Below, in pieces: positions 1 to 11,212 of a DNA stretch of 64,000 nt. The translations under genes and the position numbers were made by a program. A model generated the notes under the pieces. It was not told the origin of the DNA, made no database searches, and saw only the letters and a list, made by a program, of their open reading frames with translations. The stretch comes from Panorpa germanica (Eukaryota > Arthropoda > Insecta > Mecoptera > Panorpidae): assembly GCA_963678705.1 (NCBI GenBank), contig OY783205.1, forward strand, positions 7,874,001 through 7,938,000, in the 5' to 3' direction. The first letter of the stretch is position 1. Every line of letters begins with the position of its first letter.

Positions 1-569
1 CTCAGTCTAATATTAATCCAGTGCTCGCTGCGCAAAACAATTTATGGCGTTTCTATTTAAAAGAAAATTAATACTTTTTTATTCAAACTGTTGAATTTAT
101 GTGTTTTTATTCTAGTTAAAACACTTACGTCGTATTCAAAGTTCTCTGTATTGTTTATATAAATATATACAATCAGTATTTATATTTGTAATATGATATT
201 TAGGTTATATTTTCTTTACTGTTTACAGGGCTATATGCGTGAACAGTAAAATGAACAGATATAATGAACCTGAAAGAGAGATCATTATGTTACAAAGGAT
301 TATTCATAAACATGATGCAAGTTAGGAGAATTTGCGATTTAAGTTAGACGAAATATAGAACTCTCCGAGTAAAAATATTCCTTTAAATGCGGTTAAAGAA
401 ATAAAGACATCAAGTATTATTAATTCAGTGTTTAATTTAATATTACCCAACCCATATTTCCAATAGAAACTATAAAAGAATGTGTGAATTAAAAAAAATT
501 ACAAGTTAAAAGTTAAGTTAGTTGAAAAAAATTAAATATTGTAGAATTAAAAAAACAATTATTACACTC

Positions 570-770
570 ATTTTTAAGTACCTTTTGACAATCAGTTTTA
601 CCCAAAATATAAAAAAAAAAACTAGTTTATTTTTATAATTTTAGTTTATACTAATTTTTAATATAAATTAATTTTTAAATATCTTTTGACACCCAGCTTT
701 ACCCAAGATCTGAAAAGAAACCTAGTTTGTTTTTATAATTTTATATACTAATGTTTAATATAGATTAATT
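570..770. repeat. Two-copy tandem repeat, about 101 bp period
   Basis: The blocks starting at 570 and 671 both open with ATTTTTAA and share, in the same order, a CTTTTGACA-type core, a TTTACCCAA motif and a TTTTTATAATTTTA motif. They differ at many positions, so the duplication is old. Confidence 0.65.
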
Positions 771-1859
771 TATATTATTCAAATCTTTGTTACTTTTTAC
801 CGTTTGAAGAAACAGGGTAACATAAGGAGCACGTTTAATAATCTATTCAACGTTTCAAAGTCAGCGTACACTCGATGGACGAGGTTATGGGGCCCTGATG
901 CTATGCACAGCTGAAAAACGATGCGGTTTACTTGTGACAAAGGCTTGTCCGGTTGTGACAATGACAACAACAAGGGGTGCCTTTGGTAGACAAGAACAAC
1001 AGAGGTAATGTGCGTAAAGATGCTACAAAATGGCAAGGGGTTTTACGAAAGTCGCGGACAATTTTAGTTGTCACGATTTTATAACTGTGGCTAGGTTTCC
1101 AGAACTGGTCTTGTAGCTTTTTTTTAGTCTAAATCTTATTTATTAACTTACGAGTAACTTGACTTATTTATTTCAAGTATCCATAAATTACGTCGCACAA
1201 TTTTCATGAATTTTTGCTCTTTATCGACATTATTGCTTTATCGACAGTTGAAGATAAAACTATTTTTTTAAACTAATATTATTGAAATGTTTCTGTAGTC
1301 TTCTTACATACAAGTTATTTTATATGAGATTATCCAATATATTATCTATTGCATTTCATTTCAAAACAATATTAAATGTATTACTTTCAAATGAAGTATC
1401 TTTCTTTGCACGAATATCTGAGTCGGACCGATAGAATTACTAACTTTGGCGTTTCTTAGTATAATAACCTTAGTCTACTATATAAATAAAATTCAAATAG
1501 GATCCCTATTTCCTTACAGTTTGGAGACCCCTTTATCTCTCTCGCATGTACGTCGAATTGTTTGGGGTTTACGTTTCGTGAAAAAATACGCAAAAAATAA
1601 TAAATACAGCAGCTGTCAATTAATATTCTTAGTTATTGAATAAAGGACCGATTTCTTCTGTACTAATTCAAGCTCCTATTAAGTGACACACCTCTATAAA
1701 ATATAAACAATCAGAATCAGTGTCAGGAACTTAAGCTTCATCAAGGCGGGACAAAGACTATAAACTGCAGCACTTTTCAAAAATAACAACTATTAATTTT
1801 AGTTATTTTCAAGCACTGATTTATTTGTTCATTAATCATGTCAAATGTAATGAAGTTGT

Positions 1860-1872
1860 GGGGGGGGGGGGG
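1860..1872 (+). repeat. Poly-G tract (13 G)
   Basis: An uninterrupted run of 13 G stands out in a very AT-rich background. It may be a replication-slippage tract or an assembly-sensitive homopolymer. No function is implied. Confidence 0.9.
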
Positions 1873-3513
1873 TACTATAAGCTTCGTGATGCTAAATGAA
1901 AAAGGGAAGAAAAAGAATTAAAATCAAAATAAGACATACAATTTTTTTTAAGACTAATATTGTTAAATTTTCTAATTTAAAACACATTGGTCATGCTCAA
2001 ATATGTATAAATATCGTAAATACTTGTAGTATCTAACTCTATGCCAGTGTGCTTAATTTGCACTTTAATTTACCGCCCACTGAAGTTGCCGCTGGAACCA
2101 AGAACCCCGCCTTGACTCTCTGTTTTCAGGAATGGAATCACAAATAACAAAAATGCAAATGTATTTCAAAGATTTGCCGTATTGTTTTCTTCCCTCTATA
2201 CTGTGAAGTTATTTTACAGTAGGAGGCGTCGTCTTCTTTTTATAGTTTGGTGTTGTTGGCCCGATGCCTCTGGTCGGCCCTGATATTACGTCTTAGAAAA
2301 CAAGAAACATGGTCTTCATGGTTCATGCTATGAAGGTATCATGCAAAAGCTATTCAAATACAATACATCAGAGAAACAAATCATGTATGTGTTCCTGTTA
2401 CTTGGAGCGAAAATTCACATGCTGTCTTTTGTCATGCACTCTTTGTTTATATTTTACTTTATTAGAGCAACATGCTTATTAGTTAAAGTAGAAAATGTGC
2501 AAAGAATATGAATGTCAACATGCATTGTGACTTATGCGACTCTATTACTTAAAGTGAAGATATTTAACATTCAGTCTTGAATCCGGTTGCTGCAGATCCG
2601 GTAGTTAGTGAGTTAGTTAGCGGGTTAGTTAGAGAACGCGGGCGGATGTATAGTAAAACAAGAATACAAAATGGAGTTTTTTAACTCATTTTTTAGCAAC
2701 GCTATTTTAATTTTTGATTTAAATAAAGGTTATATTATATTACATATTTTTTTAAATAAACAAAAGTTGACAGAGATGCATACTATTAAATTTGAATTTC
2801 AGTGTTGCTGCATGCTTTAGCTCTGCATAAAATGTTACAGAAGAAATAAGTAATACAGATTAATTTTCCTTATTCACAACCATCACAATATAAAATTTCG
2901 TGGGATACACAACTAGCTGTTAGAAGTAAATGATGTATCGCACTAACTTCTCTGCTATTTAAAAGAGATGGCAAATTAGCGGATGTGAAGTACCATGCAG
3001 TAGTATTTTCAATAACGTTGACCATTTTAATTGTCCTAAAAATAGTCCTTTAAATTTTCTGAAATATAGCGAGTTATTAAAATTATTGAAAATAATAATA
3101 TATTAATAAAGGTATTTATTAACTTCAATCCATGTTCTATTTTAATTAAACCAAACACAGTAATATTTAACATTTTAAGGTGTTATTATATATTATGGTA
3201 TGGTCTTCTAAAGGCATTATAGTAATGACTATATAAAAACATGATTTGTATAAAAACATACAATTAAAAAATAACACTAAAAATTACAACAGCAGATAGA
3301 AATGATATTTAATACTTATTAAACTTGATATAAAACAATTGATTCAAAACAATCACTGTTACGAATAGTCGCGCATACTCGAATACTTGTGGAACAAGCA
3401 TTTTGAATGCTGTGTGGAGCGAACATGTATTACGTACAAATCGATATTGTTATTTTACTAGTTACTCGATAGATGTCTCTAGTTCTCGCAATATTTTTTG
3501 AATGTACTGTTGT

Positions 3514-4063
3514 TAGTCTAACATCTCGGCGTTTTTGAACGTTGTTAGCTCACTAACGCGGCTGAATTTTGATGTCACGGTACTCTGTAGCGGAATGTTT
3601 TTTATTGTCACTGGGTTATGATCCGAATCAGTTTGAGTTAATGTTATTGGTGTTTCCAGTATTTGTATTGCTTTCTAAGTCTGTTTAACTTGTGCCATGT
3701 TGTCAGCAAAGGGGTAATGTGTTGGTGTTGTGGAGAATAATTTTATGTATGTTGCCTAGGAGATATTTGTGCAGCGTATTGCCTCTTGTGATGCTGGTAG
3801 CACAGTTCCAGGATGCATATGTTTAGCGTTAAGGTCGTCCGGTATCATTACTTTATTATTCAGTTTTAACAATGTGTCTAGGTCTGCTTTCCTTATAACA
3901 GTGCTTGGTGTATTATAAATGGCTACTAGGGTGATTTGTACACATTGTAATTGCTGTTGCTTCAGTGCTATGTAGTGCCGGTAAATTAACGTAACGTAAC
4001 GTTTTATTGATATTTTTATCATGACTGCTGTGCCGGTTCTATATATTGTATATTTATCTAGAA
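3514..4063 (-). pseudogene. LINE endonuclease domain, C-terminal part (relic)
   Basis: On the minus strand the 3756-4063 frame reads as the second part of an APE-type endonuclease of a LINE ORF2. A DLNAKH motif (normally GDLNAKH, here DDLNAKH) follows an ITLVAIYNTPS strand. After a frame change, a TDSDHNPV motif near 3600 supplies the Ser-Asp-His signature at the end of the domain. Frames are broken and no RT follows, so the copy is dead and truncated at about 3514. Its N-terminal half lies at 5983-6110, beyond an inserted Helitron. Across that insertion the LINE frame is continuous. Confidence 0.75.
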
Positions 4064-4315
4064 CTAGCAAACCCGGCGAACTCCGTTTCGCCATCAGATG
4101 GCTTCGTTTTATGTAACATTTCGTTTGGTGATTAAAAGATGAAGAAATTTTTTTTTTTTGTTTTATATTTGAAAAGGAAAAATTTTATTTCATTTCACAA
4201 CAGTAATGAATTCATTTCGATTAGTGTTATTTAGTTGAACTTCTCTAAGTAAATGAAAGTGAATCCAAAGTAAATACTGAATCGAAGCGTTATACGTGTC
4301 CGCAAATTATCCGTT

Positions 4316-5455
4316 TCATTGAAGTGCTCTTTGGTAAACCACATTTTTTGTTTTTTGGTCTGACGTTAACACAAACAAAGCGGATGGTTTCCCAACTCGT
4401 GAACACACATCGTTTGTACGATGCGTCTCGTTTACACGATGCATGATATTGCTTCTTCGCTGAACGACAATGTCTCGCGATTTAGTTGGATCGCCAACAA
4501 TAATTGCAGCAACATCATTAACGGTGGGTGCATTGAATCTTCGCACATGTTCAGCTGTTGGGGTACAATCCGCTCTTATGACAAATTTGTGCGTATCCGA
4601 TGGCATTCGTTCCAATGCTGTTTTGAACATATTACCCACAGCATTATTAGCGTGAAAAAATGCTTGCAACTGTTCAATAATTCGTCTCTTTAACTGTTGT
4701 GTTCCCTGTATTTTGCACCGCACATTCAGCTGATCGACCATCGACGAAATGAAATATATTTGCAGAAATTGATGCGGTTCATCTGGTGTTGGCACCATTG
4801 AACCATGCAAATGATATATTTGTCCTTGTATCTGTAATTGCAAACAATCATTTGTTGAAGAATACGGTGTAACTTCTGATCGTGTGATGGTGTAGTGTGT
4901 GGTGTATATGTAGTTGTTATGTGTTGCAATTCATTGTGTTGGTGTAAGTGATTGGTTATGTGTGTTGTATCTTTTACCTTGCAAGTGGGCATGAAGCCGC
5001 CTTCTCGAATGATATTAGCTCCAAAGGAAGTCATGCGAAAGCAGTTATTGTATTCAAGGATGTGTTGAAGAAAATGGCTGGAATCGGGATCACTTCCATC
5101 GAACAATGGTTTCAGTGGCCGTGGTGGTGTAAGTAATGGATCCAGTTTGACTTTTCCACTTGCGCAGCACAATCCAGCCGTTTCTCTTTTGAACTTTAAC
5201 GCATTGCAATATCGGCATAGTCGTCGTTGGTCCAATATCTAAATTTTCATCATCACTGTAGTTCGCAGTGGGATCATATTGGAATGCCAAGCGATTGTAT
5301 GATGCCAATGATCTTCGTGTGCTCACGCGTTGTCTCAATCGGGCATTTTCTCTTATTATATTTTGTCTTTCTTCGCTTAAGTTCTGTGAATACACTTGTT
5401 GCTGGCTTGCATGTCTTGTGCGGCGGCCGATGTTCGCACGTCGTCCTCTAGGCAT
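4316..5455 (-). pseudogene. Internally deleted Helitron Rep/helicase gene
   Basis: The protein starts at 5455 with an MPRGRRANIGRRT N-terminus like that of the full-length copy at 14533. It continues through the Cys-rich CRYCNALKF...GLCCASGK region and the Helitron_like_N segment (IQGQIYHLHGS, NAPTVNDVAAIIVGDP). Near 4408 it jumps in frame to the extreme C-terminus of the helicase (CSRVGKPSALF...QRAL). The whole HUH nuclease and nearly all helicase motifs are therefore missing. There is a frameshift near 5230, and the best reading needs a 146-nt intron at 4832-4977. It could not mobilise itself; any movement would depend on a full-length relative. Confidence 0.8.
4832..4977 (-). other. Probable GT-AG intron in the deleted Helitron gene
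   Basis: On the minus strand exon 1 ends ...TGCAAG and the intron opens GTAAAAGATAC at 4977. It closes ...TTGCAATTACAG at 4832, and exon 2 resumes ATACAAGGACAAATA. Splicing gives K-IQGQIYH, which aligns without a gap to FKIQGQVYH in the copy at 14533. That copy has no intron here. Confidence 0.75.
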
Positions 5456-5982
5456 TTTGGACTATGGACAGGGTGGTGAATGAAACCTTAAATGCACGAT
5501 CCACATAATTTAAACAGATCAACTTACCACCTTAAAGACAAATGCCTGCTGTTGAAATTGAATAAAAATTTGCACAATACACGTGATTGATTTGATCGTT
5601 TCCAATTGAAATGTTAGGAAACGAATAACTTATTTTTTTAACTTTTTTTTCACAATTTCACAGTGAACACAATACCGGTTTGTCACATGAAATTAACTGA
5701 GCAGAGAACAATGAGTAGCTGTCAAACAATGTATCACGCACCGGCGCCATCTACTTAAAATATTGGTTTGTATCTATGCTATGTATCAGAGATGGCGCTG
5801 TATGTGAAAAAAGATTTTCCCGCTTTTCTGTTGAAATTTTTCCTGAATTCCTGAATTTTCTTTGCTATAAACCTCACGGAGCCCGAGACCTTTCCAACGA
5901 ATGCAAAACCGTGGAAATCGGTTCGTGCGTTCTGGAGTTATAACGTCAGGAAGGAAAACCCGACTTATTTTTATATAGTAGA

Positions 5983-6431
5983 TGAGTCGGTGCTGCGGTT
6001 TGAGCCATGTTTCACGTAGTAGTGCAACGTCTATGTCTTCGTTTTTCATTATGTTCAAGAGTTCTTGTGGGGTATTAAGCTGTGGCAGTTCCAATATATA
6101 GTACTTTTATGGTTAATCTAGTAGTGGTAGGAAGCAATTTAGTAGTATTTTTAGCTTTGTTTTCCTGTCTGGGGCTCTTTCTATATTAGTGCTGCAATCG
6201 GAGAGTGCTTGCATTGACGGCATGGTAAAATGTGCAGTATCAGTATCTTTATCTGTAGTGATGATTCATTTAATTGATTGTTGGCTGTTACTATATTTGC
6301 AAACGTCAACTTCAGGTCAACCGGTGCCTCCGGTCGAAAACGCGCCATATATAGTTGATGAACTATCGATAAATCAATGATTATAAATATTTGTCAATTT
6401 TTATTAACTTATATTATATACTAAATATATA
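5983..6431 (-). pseudogene. LINE endonuclease N-terminus and probable ORF1 tail
   Basis: Minus-strand 5983-6090 reads [31 protein letters not shown], typical of the start of a LINE endonuclease; the E of ETWL is a catalytic-domain landmark. Just upstream a WNCHSL stretch in another frame marks the domain start, so a frameshift lies near 6085. From 6110 to about 6390 the minus strand holds a broken, coding-like frame that may be the end of ORF1; this part is weak. The remainder up to 6431 is AT-rich and abuts a Helitron terminus. Confidence 0.6.
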
Positions 6432-6631
6432 TCTAATATATATAAATTACGTGTCACGTTGTTCGTTCGCGATGGACTCCTAAACTACTTAACCGATTTT
6501 AATCAAATTTGTACACCGTGTGCAGTTTGATCCAACTGGAAAGATAGGATAGCTTACATCTCAATTTATGATTGCAATATTATCTTATTGCAAATTATTT
6601 GTCTATTAATTATCTGTTAGCTCCAAACGAT

Positions 6632-6816
6632 TGTAGTATTTTTGACTACTTTGTTTATTAATTTAAATCAAGTTTATTCTTAACAGAATCCAAAAGTACA
6701 TCGTTTGTATTTTTAACAAGAGAATGATTACTTAAAAACAATTGCTTTATTTAAAACCTATGGTTGTCTGTTTTAACAACGTGTCGTTATTAAATCTAGT
6801 GGTCCGTACCGCCACA
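6632..6816 (-). repeat. Gypsy LTR (3' LTR in element orientation)
   Basis: The 185-bp repeat starts TGTAGTATTTTTGAC and ends CCGTACCGCCACA on the plus strand. It matches 11028-11212 except for four substitutions. It sits directly next to the polypurine tract. Confidence 0.93.
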
Positions 6817-6830
6817 TCCACTCCCCCCTT
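6817..6830 (-). promoter_or_regulatory. Polypurine tract of the gypsy element
   Basis: Minus strand AAGGGGGGAGTGGA lies immediately before the 3' LTR. This is the expected plus-strand DNA priming site of reverse transcription. Confidence 0.85.
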
Positions 6831-6838
6831 AGTGGTTT

Positions 6839-8078
6839 TCAAGGGGGAGTTTTGAAAGTCACTTTACGTTGATACGTGCGTACGGGTTTGTCCAGGTTTG
6901 AGGTCCATTGATGTGGCTGCATTGGCTGCGATATCGAGTTATCCTGGTGATCTGCATCTGTTTTGCTAGTGTAGCACGGTTTGAGTCTCTCGATTGAAAC
7001 ATTTTTTTCTTCTCCATTTATCAAAATTTTGTAGAGTCTGTCTGTGATTCGGTTGATGACTTTGTATGGGCCTTGATACGGTGGTTCTAGTGGCGATTTA
7101 ACATGGTCACAGCGTAACCAAACGTGCGTGCATGTATTTAAATCCTTGAGAATGAAAATCCTGTTTTTTGAATGATGAGCCGTCGGTGTAGGGCGAATTC
7201 CACGCATGAATTCACGATGTTTTTCTAAAAATATTTGGGGATCTGATGGTAAGTCTTCGGAGATAAAAAATTCGCCTGGTATGCGTAGTTGTGTTCCATA
7301 TAGCATTTCAGCCGGAGTAGCTTGAAGATCTTCCTTGAAAGAGGTCCTAAGGCCAAGTAAGACAGTTGGTAATATGTCTAACCATGGCTTAGGTGAACAC
7401 ATGAGAGCTGTTTTGAGTGTTCTGTGCAAGCGTTCGACTATGCCGTTCGATTGTGGATGGTATGGTGAAGTACGCGTTTTTTTAGTTCCTACAAGTTTAG
7501 TGAGAGCTTTAAATAATTCGGACTCAAATTGAGTGCCCTGGTCTGTTGTTAATGTGATAGGAGACCCATAATGTGAAATCCAGCTATCGAAAAGTGTTGT
7601 GGCTACTGTTTCTGCTGTCATGTCCTGGATTGGAACTGCTACTGGCCATCTTGAGAAACGATCAATGATAGTAAGACAGTATGAGTAGCCGCGGACTTTG
7701 GGCAGGAAGATGATGTCAAGGTGTATGTGATTGAATCTTGTATCTGGAACGTCAATATGGTTTGGTTTTAATCTTGTGTGGCGATGGACTTTCGACTCTT
7801 GGCATGCTAGGCATTCTCGTGACCATTGTTTAGCATCTTTTCGGATTCTTGGCCAAATAAATTTTTCTCTTAGTTGTTTAGAGGTGGTTCGACCGCTGGG
7901 ATGAGCAGTGTTGTGTACGATGTCAAATGCTGTCTTGCGAAGACTAGTTGGAATGTAAGGTTTTACAGTACCAGATGAAATGTCACAGTGTATTCTAATA
8001 CCTGGTTCAACTTCGAGTTCGTGCAGCTTCAGTGAGGAAGTGTTTTGTGCGATGTTTCTTAGTTCTTCATCGTTCGTT
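6839..8078 (-). pseudogene. Gypsy integrase region of pol
   Basis: From about 8078 to 6839 the minus strand is open without stops. It reads as integrase: a zinc-binding HHCC region (HNTAHPSGRTT ... CLACQ), then the DDE core with Asp in LDIIFLP, Asp in TDQGTQFES and Glu in GIVERLHR, then a chromodomain-free C-terminal tail. It has no start of its own and should be the C-terminal part of pol. The frame is shifted by one base relative to the RNase H part at about 8070-8077, consistent with a single-base deletion. All three catalytic residues remain. Confidence 0.88.
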
Positions 8079-9996
8079 GAGCTTGTTGTATTGTTTCTGG
8101 ACTTAGAACAGCTGGCATTGAGATAACGTTGATTCGTGACAAAGCGTCAGGGATAATATTGTCTTCACCTTTTACATAGTAGATATCGGTTGAGAATTGT
8201 GAAATGAAATCCAGGTGTCTGAGCTGTCGTTCTGAGGCTTTTTCCAGTTTTTGCTTGAATGCGTAAATGAGTGGCTTATGATCGGTTTTAATTTTGAAAG
8301 TTCTGCAATCTAAAAGGTGTTGAAAGAACTTGATGGACGAGTAAATTGCAATTAATTCGCGATCATAAGTACTGTAGCGTTGCTCAGTGACTGTTAGTTT
8401 TTTGGAGAAGAATCCAAGTGGTTGCCAAAGTTCATCGATGTGTTGTTCGAGTTTGGCACCTATTGCCGTGGATGAAGCGTCAGTGGTTAAAGTTAGGGGG
8501 GCTGTTTCTGAAGGATAAGTTAGTAATGTTACCTCGGATATCTTCTGTTTAATGTCAATAAACGCTTGGTTAGATTCTTCGGTCCATTGTATTTTAGTTT
8601 TGTCCTTCTTCTTTGAATGTTTCAAATAGTTGTTGAGTGTTGTCTGGGTGTGTGCTGCTTGTGGGATGCAGCGTCTGTAGTAATTTACAATGCCAAGGAA
8701 ACGTCTCAATTCTTCTATAGTTTCAGGTCTATTATAATTTGTAATGGCATCAACCCGTTTGTTGATGGGGACGTAGCCCTGGGAATTTAGCATATAGCCC
8801 AGAAATTCCACCTCAGTTTGGCCGAAAGAACATTTGTTGATGTTTAAACTCAGTGAGTGGGACTCCAGGCGTTCGAAAATGATGTGTAAATGTCTTTTAT
8901 GTTCCTGTTGACTCTTCGACATGACCAGAATGTCATCAATATAGATGAATATAAAATCCAGGTCTCTGAATATGGCGTCCATGAAGCGTTGGAAAGTCTG
9001 AGTTGCGTTTTTGAGGCCAAATGGCATTACCAGATATTCGTAGAGGCCCCAGGGAGTGATGATGGCCGTCTTTTGTATGTGTTCTGGGAGCATTGGCACT
9101 TGGTGGTAGGCTTTATCTAGATCTAGCTTCGAGTATATGCAGGTGTTAGGTAGACGAAGAAAGCAGTCTTGAATCAACGGTGGTGTGTAATTGTCTGCGA
9201 CAGTGTTCGCATTCAATTGACGGTAATCACCACAGAGTCTCCATTCGTTGTTCTTTTTTCTGACCATATGTATGGGGCTGGCATAAGGACTCTTCGATGG
9301 TCTCAAAGTGCCTTTTTGTAGCATGTCAGATATTTGTGCCTTTGCTGCTGTGGCCTTTTCTCCGGCTAGTTTACGAGCGCGTGTTGTTGTTGGAATGCCT
9401 TTTGTTTCCACATGATGTGCATATTCTAAGTTAGTCAAGTTCGGTTTATCAGTTGGTTTTCTTATTTCAATGTGTTTCTTCAGCATTTCCCCGTAAGGTG
9501 AGGGAATGGTATTGCTTACTGTGGAGACGTTGAATGTTGTTGTCGCAATAGTTTGTCCCTTTGTGGTGAGGTTGGTTAGTGGATCGATAAGACGTTGTTT
9601 TTTTAAATCTAGTAGTAGATTGTAGTGGATGATGAAGTCAGCTCCTAGTATTGCCGTCTGTATGTCGGCTACGATGAAGGTCCATTGGAAGCTTCTCCGA
9701 AGATTTAAATCCAGCTTTAGCACCTTGTTGCCGTATGTTTTGATGCAAGACCCGTTTGCTGCATGGAGAGTAAGATTGTGTGTCTCTGGTTTGCATCTCA
9801 GTGTGCCGACAGGTACAATTGATACTACGGAGCCAGAATCCACTAGAAATTTGATGTTCGTTGCCTTATCGATAACATGAAGCCGAAATTCGGAGGGCAG
9901 TTTGTTGCTATTGTCGTCACTAACTGCCTGAACTAGTAACAGCTTGATTAGTTTCCCTGATTCGCATTTTGGTTGAAGTTGCATGGGAGCGTGCAA
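8059..9996 (-). pseudogene. Gypsy pol: protease, reverse transcriptase, RNase H
   Basis: The 645-codon frame opens with no ATG of its own just after an in-frame TAA, overlapping the end of gag in the -1 frame. An aspartic protease with an FLVDSGS active site is followed by RT with LDLDKAYHQVPM and the YIDD catalytic box. RNase H follows with TTDASS, RELIAI and TDHKPL motifs. Synthesis most plausibly depends on a -1 ribosomal frameshift at 9951-9957. The frame stops at 8059 because of a one-base lesion; the integrase continues in another frame. Confidence 0.9.
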
Positions 9997-10940
9997 TTAT
10001 TGGCTTTATTACCCCATTTGTTGTGGTAAAAACAAAAACCATTTTGTCTCGGTGTGGACCTAGATCTTGATCGGTTCTGCTTCAGTTTTACTCGTTCCGA
10101 TTCATTTAGTCGCGTTATCAACTGCTGGTTAGTGGACTGCAGTTGTGCTATGTCACTTTGGCAGCGGTTTATACTCAGTTGCATTTCCTGTAGTTGACGT
10201 TCAACTGTAGTTGACCTTGTAGTTGCTACAGGGCTATTGGAACGGTTGTAGTTTGCGCTGTGGTTGTCTGATTTGTGGATAGCCATGACAGGTAGTACGT
10301 TGAATGTATCCATGAAACGATCTGCCATTTCTGCGAGCGCGTTCAGTCCTAGGCTTTCTGATATTATTAGAAGTGGATGGATTTTGTGGGGAAGTCGTTC
10401 AATCCATAGTTGATGCAGAACTTCGTCTGTGACGGAATTCTTTGCCAACACTCGCATTTCTCGAAGGAGTTGTGACGGTTTTTTGTCGCCAACAATTCGC
10501 TCATTTAGTAACTTTTGCAGTTGTTTTTTCCTGGATACCGAGAAACGCGTCAGTATTGCGTTTTTCAAAGTGGCGTATTTGTCCTTCAATGGTGGGTCGG
10601 TCACGATGTCTTGCAGTTGAACGATTACATTAAAATGGATTGCTTTCAATAGTTGCGCATATTTCTGCGCATCGTTTGTAATGCGATTTGCAGCAAAATC
10701 CGCTTCTACAATAGAGAACCAGAGATCCGGGGACTCGGCGTTGAACGTTGTCAGTTGTAGATTAATTGCGTGGACAAAGTCTGAAGCCATTTGTAACGAT
10801 CGCTGGTGAGCTGGATCGCTCGTAGGGTTTTGCAGAAGGTATGCCTGCGATTGGTTGTCGTTATTGAGAACACCGTCACAGTCTGGTAGACTGCTGTGCT
10901 CTTGCCGAGAGGGTACGTTTGATTCTGGCACGTGTTGCAT
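9948..10940 (-). CDS. gag: Gypsy gag polyprotein
   Basis: An intact 330-codon frame with ATG at 10938-10940. The N-terminal part is the helical capsid-like region of Ty3/gypsy gag (FNAESPDLWFSIVEADFAANRI, ALLKAIHFNVIVQLQDIV, RFSVSRKKQLQKLL). The tail is basic (KLKQNRSRSRS) and ends in a short Cys-poor region, with no clear CCHC knuckle. It packages element RNA in the cytoplasm. Its stop is directly preceded by the slippery heptamer. The frame has no visible lesions. Confidence 0.88.
   Translation of the reverse strand: MQHVPESNVPSRQEHSSLPDCDGVLNNDNQSQAYLLQNPTSDPAHQRSLQMASDFVHAINLQLTTFNAESPDLWFSIVEADFAANRITNDAQKYAQLLKAIHFNVIVQLQDIVTDPPLKDKYATLKNAILTRFSVSRKKQLQKLLNERIVGDKKPSQLLREMRVLAKNSVTDEVLHQLWIERLPHKIHPLLIISESLGLNALAEMADRFMDTFNVLPVMAIHKSDNHSANYNRSNSPVATTRSTTVERQLQEMQLSINRCQSDIAQLQSTNQQLITRLNESERVKLKQNRSRSRSTPRQNGFCFYHNKWGNKANNCTLPCNFNQNANQGN
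9951..9957 (-). promoter_or_regulatory. Probable -1 ribosomal frameshift site GGGAAAC
   Basis: In gag frame the minus strand reads G-GGA-AAC directly before the gag TAA. This fits the X-XXY-YYZ rule, and slipping back one base enters the pol frame exactly. A 7-bp inverted repeat (9922-9928 with 9896-9902) could form a downstream stem, but its 22-nt spacer is longer than usual. The shift window is bounded by an in-frame pol stop at about 9997-9999. Confidence 0.75.
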
Positions 10941-11008
10941 CTTTTTTTTTACCGTTGATGAATGTAATTTATCACGATTAAGACTTTGTAACGTGTTTTT
11001 TAAACTTG

Positions 11009-11026
11009 ATCACGTCGGGGTCACCA
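11009..11026 (-). promoter_or_regulatory. Primer-binding site, tRNA-Trp type
   Basis: Minus strand TGGTGACCCCGACGTGAT lies one base inside the 5' LTR. It is complementary to the conserved 3' end of eukaryotic tRNA-Trp (ATCACGTCGGGGTCA plus CCA), 18 of 18 as I recall that tRNA. A tRNA search would confirm it. Confidence 0.8.
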
Positions 11027-11027
11027 A

Positions 11028-11212
11028 TGTAGTATTTTTGACTACTATGTTTATTAATTTAAATCAAGTTTATTCTTAACAGAATCTAAAAGTACATCGT
11101 TTGTATTTTTAACAAGAGAATGATTACTTAAAAACAATTGCTATATTCAAAACCTATGGTTGTCTGTTTTAACAACGTGTCGTTATTAAATCTAGTGGTC
11201 CGTACCGCCACA
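11028..11212 (-). repeat. Gypsy LTR (5' LTR in element orientation)
   Basis: This 185-bp partner of 6632-6816 has four substitutions between the two. It would contain the element promoter on the minus strand. Confidence 0.93.

Larger units (their letters stand above)
1..3514. other. AT-rich non-coding stretch
   Basis: No reading frame with recognisable domains is seen on either strand. The short frames here (for example 797-1036 minus and 1446-1643 plus) have no motif and no gene-like context. The segment holds a two-copy tandem repeat near 570-770 and a 13-base G run at 1860-1872. It ends where LINE endonuclease homology begins on the minus strand. Confidence 0.6.
4064..5982 (-). mobile_element. 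Helitron deletion derivative, 1.9 kb
   Basis: On the minus strand the element begins TCTACTATATAAAAATAAG at 5982 and ends in CTAG at 4064. An 11-base spacer before CTAG is preceded by a hairpin (GGCGAA 4075-4080 pairing TTCGCC 4087-4092). The flanks are A on the 5' side and T on the 3' side, the usual A^T target with no duplication. Removing the element rejoins the LINE endonuclease frame exactly. The interior encodes a Rep/helicase protein that has lost its middle. Termini and hairpin are canonical Helitron rather than Helentron. Confidence 0.88.
6632..11212 (-). mobile_element. Ty3/gypsy LTR retrotransposon, 4.6 kb
   Basis: Two 185-bp LTRs (TG...CA on the plus strand) bracket gag, protease, RT, RNase H and integrase on the minus strand. 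A 4-bp CGAT target duplication lies at 6628-6631 and 11213-11216. The LTRs differ at 4 of 185 positions (about 2.2%), so the insertion is fairly recent but not new. Primer site and polypurine tract are in the expected places. No envelope-like frame is present. Pol carries one frameshift between RNase H and integrase, so this copy is unlikely to be active as it stands. Confidence 0.93.

Noticed and set aside
797-1643. Short frames at 797-1036 (minus) and 1446-1643 (plus)
   Set aside because: No domain, no homology pattern recognised, and one begins at a non-ATG codon. Length is within chance.
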